Assembly: GCA_902787575.1 (NCBI GenBank)
Contig: CADAGX010000022.1
Coordinates: 62,001 to 126,000, forward strand
Length of the DNA stretch: 64,000 bases
Direction: 5' to 3'
Origin: an uncultured Bacteroidales bacterium
GTDB taxonomy: Bacteria > Bacteroidota > Bacteroidia > Bacteroidales > Bacteroidaceae
Of this stretch, positions 59,941 through 64,000 are shown in pieces. Both the position numbers and the translations under genes were made by a program. The notes below the pieces were generated by a model. It was given only the letters and a program-made list of their open reading frames with translations, searched no databases and was not told where the DNA came from. The stretch's first letter is position 1. Each line of letters begins with the position of its first letter.

Positions 59941-61329
59941 ATGAAAAAAACGCTACTTCTTTTTGTCGCCATCTGCGCTTTGGCTCCGCTGTTTGATACC
60001 GTTCGCGCGGAAATTCATCCCACCTCCGGCATTTATGTGGGCGGTCACATCCGTCGCGCTCGCCCAGGAACAATTACAAAACTGCGCGAGTCGGGCTTCA
60101 CGTACGCGATACTTTTTAATGTTCACGTAGATCCCGATGGAACTTTGAAGACCGACGGCGAAACAATCTGCGAGAACGGTAAGTACGTTTTCAGCCGGAC
60201 GCAGCCACACTACGTGGAAGATGTGCGAAACCTGAAGACGTGGCCCACAAGCATCGTGCGACTGGAAATTTGCATCGGCGGCTGGGGCAACGATTCGTAC
60301 AACAATATCAAAAAACTGATAAACGAAAATGGAACGGGACGCACTACGATGCTTTATCGCAACTTCAAGGCGCTGCTCGACTCCGTGCCGGGAATCGACG
60401 CAGTGAACAACGATGACGAGCAGTGTTACGACGTTTCGACTGCCAGCAAGTTTCATATCATGATGTACGACCTTGGGATTAAGACTTCGCTGGCGCCGTA
60501 CACTTACATGTCATTCTGGCAGAATCTTGCCACAAGCGTGAACAACTCGCGCCCGGGCGCCGTGGACCTCGTTTTGGTGCAGTGTTACGACGGCGGTGCA
60601 GGCAACGACCCGCGCTCGTGGAACTTCTCAGGAATAGAACGTCACGCCGGACGAACGAATTATCAGGACGATGGGAGTTTCACGAAGTACACAGATAAAC
60701 TGCAGGAGTGGAAGAAAAATGGCGGTGCAGTCGGCGGATTTATTTGGGTGTATAACGACGAGTCGTGGGACCTGCACAAATATGCAACCAGCATGAATCA
60801 AATCTTCTTCCCACGCACTGCAGCACCCGACACGGTGGCCGCCAAAGTCTATACCGAGAAGAACTACGGCGGATACGGCGTAGAGTTGGGCGAAGGTGTG
60901 TACTCGAAATCCGATCTTGCCGTGCTTGGTTTGCCCGAAAAGTCGATTGCTTCCGCAGAAGTTACCGAGGGATATCGCATAAAGTTCTACAAGACACCGG
61001 CGCTGACGGGCGCATATTCTCGTCTTGACAAATCTCGCACCAGTATTCTCGGCACGTTCGCCGGAAATATTTGCTCTCTGTCAATCGAAAAACTTCCTGC
61101 CGACGGAGTGGATGCCACCGCAGACAATGCCATCTGCCTGCAGTCCACAGACGGCGAACTGCTGGTAGAAAATGCAGCTGGCAAGGTGCTGCGGATTTAC
61201 GGCGTCGGCGGCCAGATGGTGATGTCGGCTTCGATAAAGAGCAATGCCGAGTGCATCCAGCTTTCTCCCCTGCCCCAAGGCGTTTACGTGGCGAAGGTGG
61301 AAACGGAGAGCCTTAAATTCAGTAAGTAA
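59941..61329 (+). CDS. T9SS-exported GH18-like protein with crystallin domain
   Basis: 462 residues. Signal peptide (MKKTLLLFVAICALAPLFD), a GH18-type TIM barrel (~25-290), a beta/gamma-crystallin domain (~300-385; VYTEKNYGGYGVELGEGVYS) and a type IX secretion sorting domain (~400-462, ending LPQGVYVAKVETESLKFSK). The GH18 signature DxxDxDxE appears as DAVNNDDE: first Asp, third Asp and the acid Glu kept, the middle Asp changed to Asn. It would act on or bind chitin-like or N-glycan substrates at the cell surface. The single change leaves open an enzyme of altered rate or a lectin. Confidence 0.82.
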   Translation: MKKTLLLFVAICALAPLFDTVRAEIHPTSGIYVGGHIRRARPGTITKLRESGFTYAILFNVHVDPDGTLKTDGETICENGKYVFSRTQPHYVEDVRNLKTWPTSIVRLEICIGGWGNDSYNNIKKLINENGTGRTTMLYRNFKALLDSVPGIDAVNNDDEQCYDVSTASKFHIMMYDLGIKTSLAPYTYMSFWQNLATSVNNSRPGAVDLVLVQCYDGGAGNDPRSWNFSGIERHAGRTNYQDDGSFTKYTDKLQEWKKNGGAVGGFIWVYNDESWDLHKYATSMNQIFFPRTAAPDTVAAKVYTEKNYGGYGVELGEGVYSKSDLAVLGLPEKSIASAEVTEGYRIKFYKTPALTGAYSRLDKSRTSILGTFAGNICSLSIEKLPADGVDATADNAICLQSTDGELLVENAAGKVLRIYGVGGQMVMSASIKSNAECIQLSPLPQGVYVAKVETESLKFSK

Positions 61330-61361
61330 TCTTTCACACAAGGAGTTACAAATATTTTACT

Positions 61362-61397
61362 GCGCCATGCAAATAGCTGCATGGCGCTTTCTATTTT
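61362..61397 (+). terminator. terminator after the GH18-like gene
   Basis: gcgccatgca (61362-61371) pairs perfectly with tgcatggcgc (61378-61387), 6-bp loop, T-rich tail. Confidence 0.85.
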
Positions 61398-61475
61398 GCG
61401 ACACGTCGCATCGCTTCACGCGACGTGTAGTTTTGCTTCACGCCACGTGTAGATTTTAAAATGCGACGTGTGGCA
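61397..61475. repeat. cluster of GCGACGTGT / ACGTGTAG palindromic repeats
   Basis: tgcgacacgtcgca, then gcgacgtgtagttttgcttc, ccacgtgtag and tgcgacgtgtggca within 80 bp, matching the elements after xylA (4211-4272). The rest of the 61476-61677 gap holds the clpC promoter and a GC-rich hairpin near 61630; no gene is seen. Confidence 0.8.
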
Positions 61476-61533
61476 TTCTAAGCAACGACACGTTAACTCG
61501 ACAAAAGCTGGAAGAAGAAATTTGGCCATTCGC

Positions 61534-61564
61534 TTGCAAAGCTCAACCATTTACACTAACTTTG
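61534..61564 (+). promoter_or_regulatory. promoter of clpC
   Basis: TTG (61534-61536), 20 bp, TAACTTTG (61557-61564), leaving a leader of about 110 nt. No CIRCE element (TTAGCACTC-N9-GAGTGCTAA) is seen. Confidence 0.7.
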
Positions 61565-61677
61565 TCACGATTACGGACTTAAGAAATCGTCCTGCGGCCT
61601 TTGGCACGGATTTTGTTTTACTACGGATAGAGGACGGCACGAGGCCGCCCGAATAAATACACATAGAAGAAAGAAGA

Positions 61678-64000
61678 ATGACAACGAAGTTTTCACCCGA
61701 TATGACTTCAGTGCTCGGATTTAGCAAGGAGGAAGCCGAGCGTCTGAGCAACGATTGCGTTACGCCGATACATCTGATTCTCGGAATTCTGCGGCACGAA
61801 GGCAATCATGCACGTCAGATACTCCAGCGCCTGCAGCCAGATATTCCGCTGCTGAAGCAGCAACTGGAGGAAACAGCACGCCAGCATCAGGTTTTCATAG
61901 CCCCCAACCAGAATGACATGAATTTCGACGTGCAAGCGAGCCGCATCATGCGACTTTGCGTGCTTGAGGCGCGGCTTATGCAGTCCGACGTCATAGATAC
62001 CGAGCACATTTTGCTGGCTATCATGAAAGCCAGCGACAATGAGGCGAGCAATATTCTGGAAAGTATGAATATTACTTATCAGGACTTGGTCAACGCCACG
62101 CGTCCGCAGAAAGGTACCGTCGGCGGCATGCGTCCCAACGAAAATGACGACGATGATATGGATGACGACGACTTCGACGACGACGGCGCCACAGCCACCA
62201 TGTCTGATTCTGCACACGGCACGCAGACAACTCAAGCCACTACAAGACGTGGCACGGGCAAGACGCCGGTTCTTGACAATTTTGGTACCGACCTCACACG
62301 TGCTGCCGCCGAAGGCTTGCTGGACCCCGTCGTAGGCCGCGAGAAGGAAATCGAGCGCGTAGCACAGATATTAAGTAGACGAAAGAAGAACAATCCCATT
62401 CTCATAGGTCAGCCCGGCGTTGGCAAGAGCGCCATCGTGGAAGGTCTGGCGTTGCGGATTGTCGGCCACAAGATAAGCCGCACGTTGTGGGGCAAGAGAA
62501 TTATTGTGCTGGACATGTCAAGCGTCGTGGCAGGCACCAAATATCGCGGGCAATTCGAGGAAAGATTGCGCTCTATCATCATGGAACTTCAGAAGAACCC
62601 CGAAATTATAGTTTTCATAGACGAAATCCACACGATTGTGGGTGCCGGCAGTGCTCCCGGCACGATGGACGCCGCAAACATGCTGAAGCCGGCATTGGCG
62701 CGAGGCGAGTTTCAGTGCATTGGTGCCACCACTACCGACGAGTTCCGCAAGAGCATTGAGAAGGACGGCGCGTTGGACCGCCGCTTCCAGAAGGTCGTAG
62801 TCGAACCTACGACGGCCGACGAGACGCTGCAGATACTTCAGAACCTAAAAAGCCGCTACGAGGAACATCACCGCGTAACGTACACACCCGAGGCGCTGCA
62901 GGCATGCGTAAGCCTTACGGAGCGTTACGTCACAGACCGTTGCTTCCCCGACAAGGCAATCGACGCGATGGACGAAGCTGGCAGCCGCGTGCATATTCAG
63001 GACACACCCGTGCCAGATTATATACAGGAACTGGAATGTAAAGCCGAAGAGTTGAACAACAAGAAGAATGCAGCCGTCAAGAGACAAAACTTCGAGTTGG
63101 CGGCCGACTATCGCGACCAGTTGAAGACGGTCAAAAGCGAGTTGCTCGAGAAGCAACAGGCGTGGGAAGCATCGCTGGGTGAGGAACGCGCTGTAGTGGA
63201 CGCCGAGCAGGTGGCTGCGACGGTTAGCATGATGACTGGCATCCCTGTGCAGCGAATTGGCGAAGAGGAGAATGTGAGGTTGCGAGCCTTGAACGAACGG
63301 CTGCAAACCAGTGTCATCGGTCAGGACGAAGCCGTCAGCACACTTGTTCGCGCTATTCAGCGCAGCCGCGTCGGTTTGAAGGACCCACAGAAACCCATCG
63401 GAACTTTCATGTTCGTGGGTCCCACCGGAGTCGGTAAGACGTACCTTACGAAGAAACTGGCCGAAGAAATGTTTGGTTCGCCCGACGCAATTATAAGAAT
63501 AGACATGAGCGAATATATGGAGAAGCACACCGTCAGCCGTATGGTAGGCGCTCCTCCGGGATACGTGGGCTACGAAGAAGGCGGACAACTGACAGAAAAA
63601 GTTCGCCGCAAGCCCTACTCTATCGTTCTGCTCGACGAAATAGAAAAAGCACATCCAGACGTCTTCAACATCCTGCTTCAGGTGATGGACGAAGGCCGCC
63701 TGACGGACGGAAATGGCAGTACGATTGACTTCAAGAATACGGTGCTGGTGATGACGTCGAACGCCGGAACCAGACAACTGCGCGAGTTTGGTCATGGTGT
63801 GGGCTTTCAGGCTCCGCAAGACATCACGCAGAACCGACAACTCAGTCGCGACTTGGTGAAAAAAGCACTGCAGAAACAGTTCGCTCCGGAGTTCCTGAAC
63901 CGGCTCGACAACATTATATATTTCGACCAGCTCAGCCAAGAGTCCATCATGCGAATCGTGGATATTGAACTGCTGCCGCTTCAAAAGCGCGTCGCCGACA
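61678..64000 (+). CDS. clpC: ClpC-type AAA+ unfoldase, 3' end cut by window
   Basis: The frame is open from ATG at 61678 to the window end (774 codons seen of about 840). Order: double Clp N-domain (~1-145), an acidic linker very rich in Asp (residues ~160-180), D1 with Walker A GQPGVGKSAIVEG and Walker B VFIDEIHT, a UVR-type middle helix (QNFELAADYRDQLK), and D2 with Walker A GPTGVGKTYLTKK and Walker B VLLDEIEKAHPDV. The short middle domain makes it ClpC/ClpA-like rather than the ClpB disaggregase. It feeds substrates to ClpP. Confidence 0.94.
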   Translation, partial: MTTKFSPDMTSVLGFSKEEAERLSNDCVTPIHLILGILRHEGNHARQILQRLQPDIPLLKQQLEETARQHQVFIAPNQNDMNFDVQASRIMRLCVLEARLMQSDVIDTEHILLAIMKASDNEASNILESMNITYQDLVNATRPQKGTVGGMRPNENDDDDMDDDDFDDDGATATMSDSAHGTQTTQATTRRGTGKTPVLDNFGTDLTRAAAEGLLDPVVGREKEIERVAQILSRRKKNNPILIGQPGVGKSAIVEGLALRIVGHKISRTLWGKRIIVLDMSSVVAGTKYRGQFEERLRSIIMELQKNPEIIVFIDEIHTIVGAGSAPGTMDAANMLKPALARGEFQCIGATTTDEFRKSIEKDGALDRRFQKVVVEPTTADETLQILQNLKSRYEEHHRVTYTPEALQACVSLTERYVTDRCFPDKAIDAMDEAGSRVHIQDTPVPDYIQELECKAEELNNKKNAAVKRQNFELAADYRDQLKTVKSELLEKQQAWEASLGEERAVVDAEQVAATVSMMTGIPVQRIGEEENVRLRALNERLQTSVIGQDEAVSTLVRAIQRSRVGLKDPQKPIGTFMFVGPTGVGKTYLTKKLAEEMFGSPDAIIRIDMSEYMEKHTVSRMVGAPPGYVGYEEGGQLTEKVRRKPYSIVLLDEIEKAHPDVFNILLQVMDEGRLTDGNGSTIDFKNTVLVMTSNAGTRQLREFGHGVGFQAPQDITQNRQLSRDLVKKALQKQFAPEFLNRLDNIIYFDQLSQESIMRIVDIELLPLQKRVAD

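Noticed and set aside
61476..61677. CIRCE or other heat-shock operator ahead of clpC
   Set aside because: No TTAGCACTC-N9-GAGTGCTAA-like inverted repeat; only a TTG/TAACTTTG promoter is seen.

Overview
The window looks like a chromosomal segment from a Bacteroidota member, most likely Prevotellaceae or a close relative. The evidence is about fifteen promoters of the Bacteroidota type (TTG/TTTG, 19-21 bp, TAnnTTTG), almost no Shine-Dalgarno sequences, a type IX secretion C-terminal signal on a GH18 protein, an HU-CCDC81/SPOR protein, GH92 and GH130 mannosidases, and a serC-serA-DUF1015 operon. The genus is an inference.

Layout. 1-4.2 kb: xylose operon (5'-cut xylE-type porter, xylB, xylA). 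4.3-15.3 kb: glycan degradation, with a GH78-like enzyme and four tandem secreted endonuclease/exonuclease/phosphatase (EEP) paralogues in one transcript, an alpha/beta hydrolase, a GH92 alpha-mannosidase behind an HU gene, and a GH130 protein. 15.32-19.88 kb: a 4.5-kb island at tRNA-Gly(CCC), bounded by a 30-bp direct repeat of the tRNA 3' end. It carries a frameshifted, truncated integrase N-terminus, a WYL regulator overlapping a PD-(D/E)XK nuclease, a miniature sigma-70, and a shrunken DNA polymerase III alpha-like domain fused to WG repeats. 20-30.6 kb: housekeeping genes (rubrerythrin, Crp/Fnr regulator, lepA, phosphoglucomutase, greA, a DUF5107/TPR protein, nudC). 30.6-33.2 kb: a gene-poor repeat region with a 149-bp inverted repeat about 1.9 kb apart. 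Inside are blocks of 11-bp units arranged with a 50-51 bp super-period, palindromic elements and one promoter-like site.

33.3-34.8 kb: an unrecognised three-gene membrane operon. 34.9-40.9 kb: pepD, a beta-helix lipoprotein, rlmH, nadC and a C69 dipeptidase, nearly end to end. 40.9-44.2 kb: a small membrane protein, an OmpH-like lipoprotein, an HU-CCDC81/SPOR protein, a zinc-ribbon/FHA protein and a HAD phosphatase. 44.2-48.1 kb: serine operon. 48.3-48.5 kb: tRNA-Pro and tRNA-Cys. 48.6-54.9 kb: glycan assembly (flippase, three glycosyltransferases, a WYL regulator, an aldose epimerase-like protein). 54.9-61.3 kb: a fifth EEP protein, DUF4301, a kelch-mutarotase/sodium symporter fusion and a T9SS-secreted GH18-like protein with a crystallin domain. 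61.7 kb to the end: clpC, cut by the window.

The most unusual parts are the tRNA-Gly island, whose four intact genes form two translationally coupled pairs of defence-like or host-mimic character, and the structured repeat region at 30.6-33.2 kb. All calls come from reading the sequence; no database search was run.
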